In this document: positions 48,352 through 60,792 of the stretch, one piece after another
Layout: every line of letters starts with the position of its first letter
Position numbering within the stretch: the first letter of the stretch is position 1
NCBI RefSeq assembly: GCF_949987535.1
Contig: NC_080074.1
Coordinates: 43,719,083 to 43,783,082, forward strand
From: Balaenoptera acutorostrata
Lineage: Eukaryota; Chordata; Mammalia; Artiodactyla; Balaenopteridae
Direction of reading: 5' to 3'
Length of the DNA stretch: 64,000 bases
Notes under the pieces: model-generated
The model's input: only the letters and a program-made list of their open reading frames with translations
Database searches by the model: none
What the model was told of the DNA's origin: nothing
Translations under genes and position numbers: made by a program

Positions 48352-48480
48352 TTTTTAATGTTCCTTGTGAATTTGTATTTCAACATCAGTCTTCTTTAGC
48401 TGTCTGTCTTTAACTGATGATACACCACGGATACAAATTAAACAGTGAACATGAGCAAAAACTATTGAGAACTGCATAAT

Positions 48481-48853
48481 GGTCAAAACTGCCTGTGGAT
48501 GGTATTCTGATGATGATACACTGGGTGGGGTCTGGCTTGTGAACCATTACGCGTGCTCACTTAACATTCTCAACATGGCATCCAGCTTGTTCGCGCTGCT
48601 GGTGGAGCAGGAGCCCTCTTCGTGGCAGGGCAACCACAATCACGGCTCAGATGCCGGTTGCTCTGGAATCTACAGCTGGTCGTTGCTGCTGCACTACCTC
48701 TGTGAGAGCATCACTCTGTGGGCACAGCTTTCTTCCACCGTGATTGCTGCTGCCGTTGCCATTGGTCTTGGGAAAACTTTGACTACTCTATTGGACCAGA
48801 GCACTCCAACTGTGAGTGCTATTCTTTGTTTTATTTCCCTTAGTAAAACGTAG
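48481..48853 (+). other. GC- and CpG-richer coding-like block, unidentified
   Basis: An open frame of 124 codons runs on the plus strand, with about ten CpGs between 48548 and 48780, clearly above the local AT-rich background. The plus-strand product has a hydrophobic stretch (about residues 90-107, near 48746-48799) and a GTGAGT donor-like site at 48812-48817. The minus strand also reads in a fairly protein-like way, but with several stops. It could be an exon, a decayed processed pseudogene on either strand, or chance. I recognise no protein family. No promoter or poly(A) context is visible. Confidence 0.35.
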
Positions 48854-48902
48854 GCCAGGAAGTATATTTCATCATTTTAAGATTTTTAGGATTTTGAGCA
48901 TT

Positions 48903-49220
48903 GTTTTAAAAACTAATTTATTTTATTTATTTATTTTTGGCTGCATTGGGTCTGCGTTGCTGTGCGCGGGTTTTCTCTAGTTGCGGCGAGCGGGGGCTAC
49001 TCTTCGTTGTGGTGCGCGGGCTTCTCATTGCAGTGGCCTCTTGTTGTGGAGCACGGACTCTAGGCGTGTGGGCTCAGTAGTTGTGGCACGTGGGCTCAGT
49101 AGTCCTGGCTCACGGGCTTAGTTGCTCCTTGGCATGTGGGATCTTCCCGGACCAGGGCTCGAACCCGTGTCCCCTGCATTGGCAGGTGGATTCTTAGCCA
49201 CTGAGCCACCAGGGAAGCCC
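48903..49220 (-). mobile_element. CHR-type SINE, type B variant, antisense
   Basis: TSD ggattttgagcatt is at 48889-48902 and 49221-49234. The body is type B but shorter by one repeat unit than the copies at 3254 and 17397. Head ends 'ctgagccaccagggaagccc'. Confidence 0.95.
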
Positions 49221-49234
49221 GGATTTTGAGCATT

Positions 49235-50589
49235 TTAAGGATTTAGTTTGAGGATAAAGAAAGGGAAGTACAGCCTATGTAGAACATTTTGAAATTACTG
49301 CCTCTTTCGTTCTTGGAGTTTCTTATGTGAGCAGGTTCTCGCTTCATTCCTGGTAGCCAGGAACACCTCACCCCCTACCCAGTCACTAGAATTGTTGTTA
49401 ATGTATTTAGGCTTCAGTGTTTGCTAAGGTAAGTCCCAAATCTAAAAAATGGAAAGGTTTCCTGTGTCCTCGGGGACTATGATATTATCTCCCAAGCCCT
49501 CCTTTCTTGTTTTAGGATTGACCTCTTTGTGGGATGATTGACAGTGGGAACATCAATTTTTTTTTCCCCCAGGGAAACGTCACTCTCACACATTGCAGTG
49601 TATTAAGACCCTGAGGCTATGTTCAGCACATGCATTTCCCAATGTCAGAGTAATGTCGTAAATAACACAATTTGGGGATGCTAAAAGTTCAATCCTGATG
49701 GGACTTGTTCAGACTTAGTTTTTTCTCAGTTGCTCTTCATCAAAGAGTCAAAGTGTATTGGGATCTAGTTTTACCCACGAAACCTTTAACAATACCCAGA
49801 ACATGAGTTAATCAGCCCCAAACACTGCAGTTTTTTTCCATTGTTATATTGCCAAAAATCATTCTGATTATCAAAAATAAAAAGCTATTTTCATGTCCTT
49901 TATGGTAGAATGTGAATTTGGTTAAAATCAGGCAAATTTACATTCATAATCTTTAAAGTAGGATGACTTTTACTGTGGAATGTGTGGTCTGATGGATTTT
50001 TAGGAAACAACACTCCAGTGGAGAGCACAGGACCTTAGAGCTCATCCACTTCATTTTCCTTCTGACACTTAACTTCCTTCTAGAATATCCCTGCCAACAT
50101 GAGCTCTGAGACCAGCTGTGCTGCTCAAGGCTGTTGCTATGTGGATACAGAGCAAGAGGCTCTCCAGGGGGCACAGAGGGTACGTGTGAGCCCAAGAGAA
50201 GAGGATAAACTTGCAGACCTAAGTTCAAGGAGCAATTTTAAATATATTGCACCAACAAGCTCATGATCAGTAACTCCTTTGTTAATGAAGAGAATGCACA
50301 TCTCTGTCAAGCTTCCTTTTCAGAAAGCAGAGGTCAAAATAATGAGTCCAGTGGAAAAGGGCCCTGTGTCAAGCAATGGGCAGAAAACAAGGCTGAAAGT
50401 GAAGAAAACTCCCCCAGCACATCATCTTCAGGCTAATGGGATTCAAGGGAGTGGGCTTCTGCCCCTTAAACACCTCTGCATTTGCTTGATTATGTCTTAA
50501 ATTTTTCAACAGGGAATAAATCCTCCACAACAGGAGATAAATAATGTAAAATCAAAGTGTGGAATTGAAACTACTGAGTTCTGTCCTAT
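49235..50589. other. Unassigned apart from one exon-like segment
   Basis: No named repeat. The exon-like candidate at 50084-50179 is listed separately. The rest has no coding pattern. Confidence 0.45.
50084..50179 (+). other. Exon-like segment, 96 nt, unidentified
   Basis: Upstream is a strong pyrimidine tract with branch-like 'cttaac' and the acceptor 'cttccttctag' ending at 50083. Downstream is a GTACGT donor-like site at 50180-50185. The 96 nt between are open in one frame and exactly 32 codons. The encoded segment has several Cys (a 'CAAQGCCYV' run) but matches no family I recognise. Such acceptor/donor pairs arise by chance in mammalian DNA, so this is only a candidate. Confidence 0.25.
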
Positions 50590-51200
50590 TAGTCAAACTG
50601 TTTGTACAGCTATTTTTAGGGCACTGTTATCTCTCACCTGGGTTACAGTAACAACCTCCCAACTGTCCCCTAACTGACCTGAGTGATTTTTTTTCTGAAA
50701 CTCATATCTATTCATGTCTTCCCTAATTAAGCCCTTTCATTGTCCTCCAGTTGCCCTTAAGCCTTTGACACTCAGAGAGCCTCCCAATCTAATCCCATCT
50801 GTTGTTACTGTTTCCCCTGCTCCTCTTCCACCATCTTCTTTCAGTTCTTTTAACAGGAAACCCTTTGTTCCCACCCCTTTATACCTCTTGCTCCTTCAAA
50901 CAAGCTTTCCCCTCGTTCCCCACCCTGCTTGATTTTAGGTTTCAGCTTAGAGTAATTTTCTCCAGGGGCTTTTTTGCTGACCTCCCAATAGGGGTTAGAG
51001 ACAGCCTAGGCATGCTGGGTTCTCAACACAGCCCTTAGTGCCCTGTATTGTACAAGCTGTTTTGTTGTCTACGTCTTCCACTAGGTTGGAGTTTCTGGGC
51101 ATGTCTTGTTGTCCACGGTATCCCCCACCCCTCCCATAGTACTAGCTTGGAATAGATGCTCAATAAATAGCTGTGAATGGATGATCAGATGGACAGATGA
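50590..51200 (+). mobile_element. L2 LINE 3' part, sense
   Basis: Pyrimidine-rich L2 order: 'caacctcccaactgtcccct', 'cattgtcctccagttgccct', 'tgctccttcaaacaagcttt', 'tctccaggggcttttttgct', 'ccctgtattgtacaagctgt' and 'gatgctcaataaatagctgt'. Old, all frames broken. Confidence 0.75.
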
Positions 51201-53431
51201 ATGAATGAATGAAGCCCTTCCTTTTCTAATAAGAGAAAGTGATGAAGAGAATAGTTGGAAAAAAGTGTGCTGGCTGAAGATGAAGGGAGCAATCTTTTCA
51301 TTAACTTGAATCACTATACTTTCCTTAAAACAGTCAGGACAAAAAAAAATTAAGTTGTTGGTTGGTTGGTTTTAAATCTTGCTACCTGTGAAATCTTGCT
51401 GCTGTTCGCCTCTGTTTTGTTTTCTATCATGGCCTTCTTTCCAAGGAATTTGTTATAAAAGAACATTATTCCAAGGTATCACTGTACAGAATTCAGTGTC
51501 ACAAATATTTGTACTTGGTACTGTTCAGTGGGCACAGTCATTTAATCTCCAGTGTAGCTCTCACATGAATGTTATAAGTATTTCTGTTTACCTGGGACAT
51601 CTGAGCCGGTAGGAAGAATATAGGACCGGAAAGCTGGAGGCTTGGGGTTTGTTCTTATTTGAATCATTACCTATGTATCTAATATTAGGACACTAAACTT
51701 TCTATAACTAATTGCATTTAAGTACATGCATCATCTTTGAAATGCACTGGTGCTTTTTCTGACATCGTACATTGTGTGAAGATATAATGAAATAGCATAT
51801 ATGACAATACTGTAAGCTACTCTACAAAATATGCATGCTGAGAAGTATGATAGGAAGGGTAATAGCCAAGGGGTTTGGAGACCTGTAGCTAGCCTTATTT
51901 GTACTATTCATTATCCACTGTTTCTCTACTGCTCTCTTATCAAACAAAATAAAGCATAAAATAAGAAAGTTAGGCAGAGTGTTATTCTGAGATTCCTTTT
52001 AGCACTTATGTTCAATCTAAGAAACTTGAGTATCTTATACTCATTAAATTTCTTAAAGCTTCCCATTGCTTTTTAATCCTTTCCTCGATTTCATGGGTTG
52101 CTGTAGTTCAGTGGCTGTCACAGGCGGTGTTGTCTTTCCTTTTTGTTCCATTGCAGTTATTTTCTGAATGTTCCAGATGTGCACCTTCTACTTTGATATA
52201 TCTACACATTTCCTTAGAATGGAATGTTTAAAATCTACCCAGGAACGAGTACTTGCTAAAAGCTCTTTGTGTTTCCCTCCACAGCTATCCCAGATGACTT
52301 CAGTAATTGTATTCTCTAGAGCCCAGTAGGGATTATGTTACCCGAAATATTTTTCTTGTTTCTTGGCTTTTAAATTGATGTTCAGGACACCTATTCCCCA
52401 GTGTTCAGCCTGAAGGAAAGACAGCTCTCTGTTTCCCTGCTAATGCTAAACCAAAAAGGCCAATTCCAATTAAACAGTCTAGGAGCTAGCTTTCAAAGCT
52501 AGACCACCTGCCTTTAGGTGGTTTGTGGCTTTCTATTCTTGTGCAATACAAGGGACAGATGCCTCACAAGTCAAACAAGAATGTGGAAAATAGAGATGAA
52601 ACATGATTTCTTTTCGAGGGAAAAAATCACTTCATTCTAGTACCTGCTTAGTTTTGCTGCTGCAAATGAGTAGCAGCTTATTCACAATTGTACTCTCCAT
52701 TATTAGTTTAAGTGGGCTCTTCGTATGTGTGTGCAATTTTCATTCAGACCCCTTAATCACTATGTGGAATATTTGTTCTTGGTTTCTTACAAATTGATAA
52801 GCATAGCTACAGGGAAATCTGTGTGGAAATTCTATTTTCCAACCGTTTGGTGGTTTCTCCTTAATTAGGTCTTGGGGTATCTCAGGCTTCACTAATTTGT
52901 GTTTAACTGGATGGGAAAAATTCTGGCGGCAGCAGGAACCTTCCTCTGCCCCATAAATTAGAGAATGCCATCATTCAGGCACTCAGGTAAATCTTTTTTA
53001 AAAACCTGCAATAAGACTTTTACAGAGATGGTTATGAGAACCATACAGTATTATCCAAACATAGGAACAAAAGTTGTTCTTAATGGGATATTAGTTACTA
53101 TCTGTGGATTTGTTCTTACTTGCTGCTTTGCAGCTGCTATTGTAGACAAGAACAAGGGAAGAAGTGATGCTCTGAGCTGATGAAAACAGATGCTAGAAGC
53201 AATTATTACCAAGTTGTGGTTAGAGAAACAATCTGAGAAACAATTTTACAAAGTTTCCAGAAGGGTTTGTGCAAGCTACACACAACCAGGAACAATGTAA
53301 CACACTACAGGAGGATTCAGTGATAAAAGTGACACTCTTCAGACAGACTTTAGTATTTACAAAGAGCTGCAGGGTTGAAAGGCTCTGAACCTTTGAGATG
53401 AACAATTTCGTATAAAGAGGTAGTACACCCT
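51201..53431. other. Long stretch without a recognised feature
   Basis: About 2.2 kb unassigned. A 71-codon frame at 52965-53180 has a hydrophobic stretch followed by basic residues, but no initiation or splice context; I do not call it a gene. Confidence 0.4.
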
Positions 53432-53660
53432 CAGGGTTAAGAAGCTGAACTCCAGAATCAGATAGACCTGGCTGATATCAGACCTTAGGCAAGTTACTTG
53501 ACTCTTTTGGGCCGCAATTTTCTTGTTGGTAAAAAGGGGGTAATAATAAGCTCTTTCTGTTGTTTTGAGAATGGAATTAGATAATGCTTTCCAGGCACAT
53601 AACAAGTATTTAATAGTATGTGTCAATAAATGGTGTCTATTATTGCTATTGTTACTAACA
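53432..53660 (+). mobile_element. MIR SINE, sense
   Basis: Shows 'gctgaactccagaatcagat', 'cttaggcaagttacttgact', 'gtaaaaagggggtaataata' and 'caggcacataacaagtattt'. Confidence 0.8.
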
Positions 53661-53789
53661 GGTTGCACCTTGGTGTGGACTTCATTGATCCAGAGTATTT
53701 TGTCACAGACTGAGCATATCCAAATACTGTGTAGTACATTATAGCCTAGGACTGACTCAGAAATTGCATTTTGCAAAGAATTTTAAAGA

Positions 53790-54390
53790 CTGTAGGTTTC
53801 ACCTTCCAAATGGCTGCAACAATATTTCCCCAGCCCATTTGTTTGATAATATGACCTTGCCACTCCTCCCAAGAGATGGGGTCTATGTTTTCTTCCCTTG
53901 CTTCTGAATGGACTTGTGAGTGTTTTAACTTGGACTTGTGAGTGTTTTAAGCAATAGAGTATGGAGGGAGGGACACCACGTGACTTCAGAAACTAGATCA
54001 GAAGCAGCAATACAGCTTTCATGTGGTTGGCTGGTCACGCTGGGAGCCTGATTTCCCTGAGGCTGCCATGCTGTGAAGAAGCCAAATCACGTGGAGAAGC
54101 CATAGATAGGTACTCTGGTTGGCAGGCTTAATCTCTGAGTCATTCTCTCCCAGTCACCAGACGTGCAATTGAGTCTTCAAATGATTCCAGCCCCCAGTCA
54201 TTGAATTATCCCCAGCCTTAGGGTCTTCCCAGCTGAGACCTCAGACATCATGGAACACAGAGAAGCCAGCCCCACTGTGCTCTTTCCAAATTCCTGACCA
54301 AGAGAATTTTTGAGTGTAGTAAAATGGTTGTTTTAAGCCACAGAGTTTTGGGGTAATTTGTTACATAGCAAAGATAACTGAGATAGAAAT
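53790..54390 (+). mobile_element. Older MLT1-type (ERVL-MaLR) LTR, sense
   Basis: Recognised from the older MLT1 order: 'atgaccttgccactcctccc', 'gagatggggtctatgttttc', 'gaagaagccaaatcacgtgg', 'cagctgagacctcagacatc' and 'gttttaagccacagagtttt', ending 'ggtaatttgttacatagcaa'. It contains a 22 bp-period tandem duplication at 53909-53950. Non-coding. Confidence 0.7.
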
Positions 54391-54439
54391 TTATCCTAGT
54401 TTGGCCAGTTCTGCCGTCTATGGATTTTCCAACTTAATC

Positions 54440-54740
54440 AGTCATCATTTACCATGTCCCTTTTTATACAAGACACTGTGCTGGAACAGGAATAAGCCAA
54501 CACAGTCAAATAGAAAATAAACACAAGAATAAAGAGTGTTATAGGAATCATATAATTAGAGCTGCATAGCATAGAGTAATTCAGACATGGCCATAGTATG
54601 AATTCAAAAGAATAAGACTTTACCTTGGACTGAGGCAATCTTGGAAGGCTTCATGTAAAGAAAAGGCTTATAGAGGGCCTTGAGTTATAGGTGGGAATTG
54701 AATAAATAGAAAAGGGAGAAGAGAGAATTCCTGACAAAAA
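54440..54740 (-). mobile_element. L2 LINE 3' end, antisense, diverged
   Basis: Shows 'acaagacactgtgctggaac', 'aggaataagccaacacagtc', 'gaaaataaacacaagaataa' and 'ttggaaggcttcatgtaaag' in antisense L2 order. Confidence 0.55.
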
Positions 54741-55479
54741 TGTGAAAAAAAAATAAGATTTTGGAAGAAATGAGATGTGTGCACTGTATCTTAAAATTAA
54801 TCTGCTAGAGTAGTATTTATTGTATTTATAAAATAATATTTACAAGGAGGAGTGCTTTTAGTTATGCTCCTAATTCTAAGAGAATTACTTAGCACTTTAT
54901 ATAGTCTGAATTAACTAGAAATATATTGATATTAGTGATATCTTAGTTGGGCTAATTTCCACAAGGTTGATAAGCAAACTCTGCCTCCTATAAAAATATA
55001 ATTTACAAGTTACTAGAACACACTGAATTTTCTACAAACTGCAACAAATATGTTATAACTGATGTATAATCTCAAAGTTACATATCAATAGTCCTTAGAA
55101 CCGTTAAATCAAATCATGTAATCTAATAGAACAGTGCTTTGCTCTTTTGGGGACACATATTTAAATAGAACCTAAAATCTTGATGACAAGACATAGAATA
55201 GATATGGATATAACTTAAATTTTATGGTAATTAATATATAAATATTCACTAAACATCCTCATTTTTTTTAAACAAAAAGGAATGACTAACCCAGGCCTTT
55301 GCATTCTCAAGGCCCCTGTGACAACTTCTCATTAAGTTCTTTTGAGAGGTATGGACTCTATGTTAACTATAATTTTAAATTTTGGAATTAAAAATTTTCC
55401 AGAATCTGCTTCAACATAATTAGTGGCTGGAGTGTATCACTTTGTAAATAGCAGATTCTCCTGCTGAACAGCGCAGCTT
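54741..55479. other. No recognised feature
   Basis: AT-rich, unassigned. Confidence 0.45.
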
Positions 55480-55850
55480 CCTTCCTGCTTTTGCTGATAT
55501 TGGGGCCACCTGATCTCTCTTTAAATTCTTCTGTGTGATCTTAGTTGTACCCTGTGGAATAGAGCAGAATAACATGAGGCCTTCTCCTACATGACAAGCA
55601 TTCAGTTGCTTGAGGGCGGCACCCCTACAAGCTCTGCATCTTCTCTTTTCTTGGCTAATAACCCCGTGTTCTCTCCTATGACCATCTTTCCAGACCCTTC
55701 TTCATCCTGTTGTCCTCAGAATCATTTTCAGAATGTCTTTCTTAAAATGTTGCCCAGATGATTATAATGTTCTAGCTGTTGGGAGAAATGCCTTGATTTT
55801 CAGACAGTAAATGTTTACATTGATCTGAGTCTAACCCCTGGGAAGTGAGG
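55480..55850. mobile_element. Possible ancient mammalian repeat, family unknown
   Basis: The phrases 'tccagacccttcttcatcct', 'gttgtcctcagaatcatttt' and 'tctttcttaaaatgttgccc' resemble an old dispersed mammalian repeat that I have seen but cannot name with confidence. Confidence 0.3.
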
Positions 55851-56164
55851 GTTTATTTTTTCAATGCTGAAGAAAGTATTTTATGACAATCAATTTGGTG
55901 GTGTAAAAACATTCTTCGGCTTGAACATCCCCAAATTTATAGAAACTCTTTAATCCAAAGGAATCTTTGAAGCTTCAGCATTATCTCAGACTTTAGGTAG
56001 CTTTCATTGGGAGATTTTCTGGCTCAAATGAATCACCTAGCTCTTCCTTGATCTAGAGCTTTCTCCTTCAGGTAACCTAGAGTCTCCATTATGGACCATG
56101 ATACATAGTATACCTGGCTCTGCCAGTGACAGACAGGTCAAGATATGCCTGCAGTATTAATTTT

Positions 56165-56380
56165 GACTATTGCAATGTTGTGCCACTAGCCACATATGTC
56201 CATTTAAAATTGAAGTTAAATTATGTAATTAAAAACAAATTAAGTTTAAAATTCTGTTCCTCAGTTGCACTAGTCACACTTAAGTGCTTGACAGTCACAT
56301 ATGACTGGTGACTACTGTACGGGACAAAAAAGCTACAGAGCATTTCTTTCATTGCAGAAAATTCTTTTGGACAGTGCTGC
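56165..56380. mobile_element. hAT-type MITE, same family as at 9352
   Basis: Shares 'tgccactagccacatatg', 'ttcctcagttgcactagtca', 'cacatatgactggtgactac' and the end 'ttcttttggacagtgctg' with the copy at 9352-9541, which is in the opposite orientation. Non-coding. Confidence 0.6.
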
Positions 56381-56549
56381 CCTTGAACTTCACTCATGCC
56401 ACGTAGGTAAAAACATGGAATATGTGAGAATTTTTTAATATATAAATGGAAAATAATATGATAAAATGGATCTGGGCATAGACATTTCTAACATTAACTA
56501 TTTTGTTATATTATATAATATCTAGTCCAGTGTTTTACCAGAGATGCCT

Positions 56550-56800
56550 AGTAATTAAGAATTTAGGCTTTGGAGACAAGCCGTCTGAGTTCAGGTCCTG
56601 CCTTCACCATTTTCTAGCTGTGTGATCTTGGGCAAGTTATTGAACTAAGGCCCTAGTTTCCTTAACTGTAAAACAGACTGAATGAGTTTCTTAATGTGAT
56701 TGTTAAGGTCAAAGGAGATAAGGCTTGTAAAAATACTTGTATATTTTTATAGCACAGTGTCTAACACTTATAAGCTATCAACATAAACATAAGGCATCAT
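56550..56800 (+). mobile_element. MIR SINE, sense
   Basis: Shows 'ttaggctttggagacaagcc', 'gagttcaggtcctgccttca', 'agctgtgtgatcttgggcaa' and 'agtttccttaactgtaaaac'. Confidence 0.8.
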
Positions 56801-59099
56801 TGCTATTATTATTTATAGAAATGTAATTTTCAGCCCAAAGTACTAATCACAGAATGTGTGCATAAACAAGATGTAGCACTTTCTTAAATGAATTGGATTT
56901 GATAGGAAGCAAGCGGAAAGCAAATTCATTCTTTCCCATTCCTGTCCCTTTAATCCCATTCTGCTGAATTGTTCTTCCCTTCCCTTGGGTGAAATTGAGG
57001 CTGACTCCATAGGTTTTCATGTGATATAAGTATCATTCCCAGGGAATTAAACAGTCTAGTTCAGTTCAATACATAAGCTTTAATTTCTCATCTCATTCAA
57101 CTCATCTCAGTTCTGGCTAAAACTCTGAAATGGAAAGGTGGGTTGGGGTGGTCTTTTTCTCCCTTCTTCCCAGTTCTGGTACTCCTTCCTCATTTACTAG
57201 GCTGCTTCAGGAGTCTCTGGAATTGGGGAGGGGGAGGATGGGTGGGAAAAATATACACACTGGAAAGGTCTTCCCTAGCTCTCTCGGCTCTCCACTATCT
57301 CTGCTGTGGCAGACATGCCAGTACCGGCTCATGGTGAGGTTTGATGAGTAATTAGGAGTGCCCCACAGCTGTGGCTTGTCCATCTGCAGGTCCCTGACAC
57401 AGTGGTGTCTCCAACAGTCAGTCATTTACAGTTTCCTCCCCAGCCTCTGACTCCCAGAGGCTCTTCAGATTCTCCCTGGGGATGTCACGGCGTCCTTGCA
57501 GGTGAGCTTTATATTCAGGGTTCATACAAAGATGATTAAAGCTCAGCTCTCTTCGACAGAATCCATATTTGGTCTTCAGAATACATACACTTTTGTCCCA
57601 CCATTGAGGAGAGAGCAGTTAACTCCATTATAGTCTTCTTTTCTCACACTGCTCTCAGGGGAATCAAGAGTTCATGTTTAAATTTTTTCCGGTGCGAGTC
57701 AGATACAACAGCCCATGTCACCTAACTTTCAGGAGACGCCGGGATAGCTCTCCTGGTGTGACTCTGAAGCCTCCTCATTTAGTTTGGTTGGTGGGGGGTA
57801 GAAGCACTTCCTTCCTCTACACCTTTGTGCGTTGGGCGAGAGGGATGCATAACCTGCTGACAAGCCCTCTTGAGGAAATCTTCACCACCCACATTCTTTA
57901 AGCAGAGGTGGTGAGCCACACTCCACCATCGTGTGTGTCGGGAGCACACACACCAAGTTTTACAGTGTCTTAGCCTTGAGTTAATGATCTCCACTCAACT
58001 GGTTTTGGCCTAATTACACTCAGCATTTGGGCTGCCACTCAAATTCTAGGACAATAGGAAAATTGATTTAACATTCTGTTCTAATTGTGCTCATGGAGGT
58101 TGTAAGATGGATACTTAGGCAAAGTAGAAAGCAGTCGGTTTTCAGGGATTCAGAAGTCATCACTTAGTGCTCAGGATATAGCTGCTGACTAGTACTTCAG
58201 TGTATTTAGACAAGGAACCAGGGCAAAAAGGATTTCAAGAGGGTCATACACATTGCATGGTGATCAATGGAAGGCTACAGGGTTTCTTGGTAAAGACCTT
58301 TTCTTCTTTGTAACTTTTTTTCTTTACTGTGGCAATCTGTCTTTTAAAGAAGCGGCCCCTGAACTCTGGCTTTTCATTGTTAGATTGGTCTGGGCATTCA
58401 TCTCTGTTTCACTGATCACACTGGGTGGTAGAAGAAATGTTGATCTAGTGACAAAGAAAAATGACCTGTTCTATTCCTTGGCCATAACATAGCTTCTGAA
58501 TGTAGTAGTTCTGTTAGGCTTGACTCCTCCCCTGTCTATTACAGGGATGCCATGCTCCACTGTCCTTTATTAACCATTTTCTTATTTCCCAGCGATACAG
58601 CCTGGGAGTTAGGTGACCCTCCCAATTAATGATCATTCTGGTCACACATAAAAAGAACATAAAAATGGTGACATAATATATCATATAATGTATGAGATAA
58701 TATTTATAATATATAAATAATATTTAAAGTACAAAGTGACAGTATTAGTAATGAAAGTCATATTAAGCCAGAGATATTTTAATATATACAGAATGAGTAA
58801 GCAATAAGAGTAAATCTCCACTGATTTGGATAAAATGAATATAGTAACCAAATTAATAAAACCAGTGATACCTTCTACTTACAATATAGTTATATTACTT
58901 TTATGTAAATTATTCTATGGTATTTAGAAACAGTTTGCTCTTTTAAATAGGTAACCATTTGCTTTGAGACATTCTACTTTTTTTGTGTAAAATGCCAGCA
59001 TTTTTTCATAAGAAAAAAGATACATTTCAACCTAATTTTCAAATTGTTTTGTTAAATCTGTGAAGATTTTCTGTACTTGATACTCATCATGGGGTTAAA
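56801..59099. other. Long stretch without a recognised feature
   Basis: About 2.3 kb unassigned. A GC-richer part lies at 57130-57800. An AT-only tract (ATAAT/ATATA) lies at about 58670-58730. No coding call. Confidence 0.45.
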
Positions 59100-59110
59100 A
59101 AATGCATTTA

Positions 59111-59454
59111 GGGACTTGCCTGGTGGCGCAGTGGTTCAGAATCCACCTGCCAATGCAGGGGACACGGGTTCGAGCCCTGGTCCGGGAAGATCCCACATGC
59201 CGCGGAGCAACTGAGCCCCGTGAGCCACAACTACTGAGCCTGCACTCTAGAGCCCACGAGCCACAACTACTGAGCCCCATGCCACAACTACTGAAGCCTG
59301 TGTGCCTAGAGCCCATGCTCCGCAACAAGAGAAGCCACCGCAATGAGAAGCCTGCGCACCACAATGAAGAGTAGCCCCCGCTCACCGCAACTAGAGAAAG
59401 CCCATGGGCAGCAACGAAGACCCAACACAGCCAAAAATAAATAAATAAATAAAT
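59111..59454 (+). mobile_element. CHR-type SINE, type B, sense
   Basis: TSD aaatgcattta is at 59100-59110 and 59455-59465. It starts 'gggacttgcctggtggcgca' and has A box tggcgcagtgg, B box ggttcgagccc and a full type B body with an (AAAT)n tail. Confidence 0.95.
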
Positions 59455-59465
59455 AAATGCATTTA

Positions 59466-60471
59466 AAATCATCTCATTAACTCTTAAGAAAATGAAATTG
59501 GATTTTTATTTATCCATTCTTTTTGGGTGGGTGGGGTGGTTCAGCTAAGTTCCATGATTGTGCACAGTTATGCACAATTATGGAGACTCTCGCCAGGGCT
59601 CAGTGATGTTCTCCACAAGCTGCCACTCCCTATGGCTGAACTTCAGCAGGGGGCACTTATGCCCCATGAGATCCTGTGCCAGAGCCCTAGAATTTCATCA
59701 CTGAAAAGACTTTCAAATCTGGAACTAAATCCACATGAAACCAGATGCAGGCTACTGGAACAATAACTGGTTTTGTGTGTCTTCTCTGTAGGGATTCCTG
59801 CTGACTTCATAGGTCGTCACCTTCGGGGGCTTTCCTGACCAAACATATCATTTGTACAGAGTAATGTCAAGGCTTAGAAGCCATGGATATTTGGAAGGAA
59901 CTAACTGATACCAGACTCTTGACTAACAGTACATAATGGATCATTATGCAGTCTTCAACCCAAGCTAGGGTATGAAAGATAATTTGAGCTTTTAAAATAA
60001 AAATTAGCTGTACAGGTTTTCTAGAGAGAAAATTTAAGACTTAATGGCAGAGGTGAATGTCAGAGATGAACCCAACCGTCTGCTGAGTATGCCGATCTCC
60101 GTTGTGTTTCTTTGGCATTTTTCTCACGTGTTTCTTCTGACGTGCAAACCAAGCAGTAAAAGCATAATATTGATCTCAACCTTTTATACCCTTAGGAGAG
60201 GACCCCTCCATTCTTTTATTGTTTTTGCAAGCCTGTGATTACAAGGCTTTGACATTTGGGTAAAAGTAAATGCTACAGCAGAAATTGTTATGTTAATGAT
60301 TTTCCAAGATCTAAATATTTAATATTCTGGCTATGTTTTCCATGCTTGAATGAGATTGTGTGAGAATATTATATTACTTTTAAAAAAATCTTCATATAAT
60401 GGTGTAAAATTCTTTTGTTCTTTTTCTAGGCTGTTAGTTAATTTCTCATATATTTAACAGAGCCTCGTTTT
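59466..60471. other. No recognised feature
   Basis: Unassigned; a 79-codon frame at 59527-59766 shows no recognisable protein feature. Confidence 0.45.
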
Positions 60472-60486
60472 AAGAATGGGACTTTT

Positions 60487-60757
60487 TGTTTCTAAATTTA
60501 TTTATTATTTATTTTTGGCTGCGTTGGGTCTTCATTGCTGCGAGCGGGCTTTCTCTAGTTGCGGCGAGTGGGGGCTAATCTTTGTTGTGGTGTGCGGACT
60601 TCTCATTGCGGTGGCTTCTCCTGTTGCAGAGGACGGGCTCTAGGCACATGGGCATCAGTAGTTGTGGCTCGCGGGCTCTAGAGCCCAAGCTCAGTAGTTG
60701 TGGCGCACAGGCTTAGTTGCTCCGTGGCATGTGGGATCCTCCCAGACGAGGGATTGA
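60487..60757 (-). mobile_element. CHR-type SINE, type B, antisense, 5'-truncated
   Basis: TSD aagaatgggactttt is at 60472-60486 and 60758-60772. The copy stops at 'cagacgagggattg', so the B box, A box and rest of the tRNA head (roughly 60 bp) are absent. Truncated at insertion. Confidence 0.93.
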
Positions 60758-60792
60758 AAGAATGGGACTTTTCAATGCCTATCTTTCATTGC

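Noticed and set aside
50714..50932. Proline/serine-rich 72-codon frame
   Set aside because: It lies within sense L2 sequence, which is pyrimidine-rich here.
52965..53180. 71-codon frame with a hydrophobic stretch and basic tail
   Set aside because: No splice or start context, no family recognised; kept only as part of an unassigned block.
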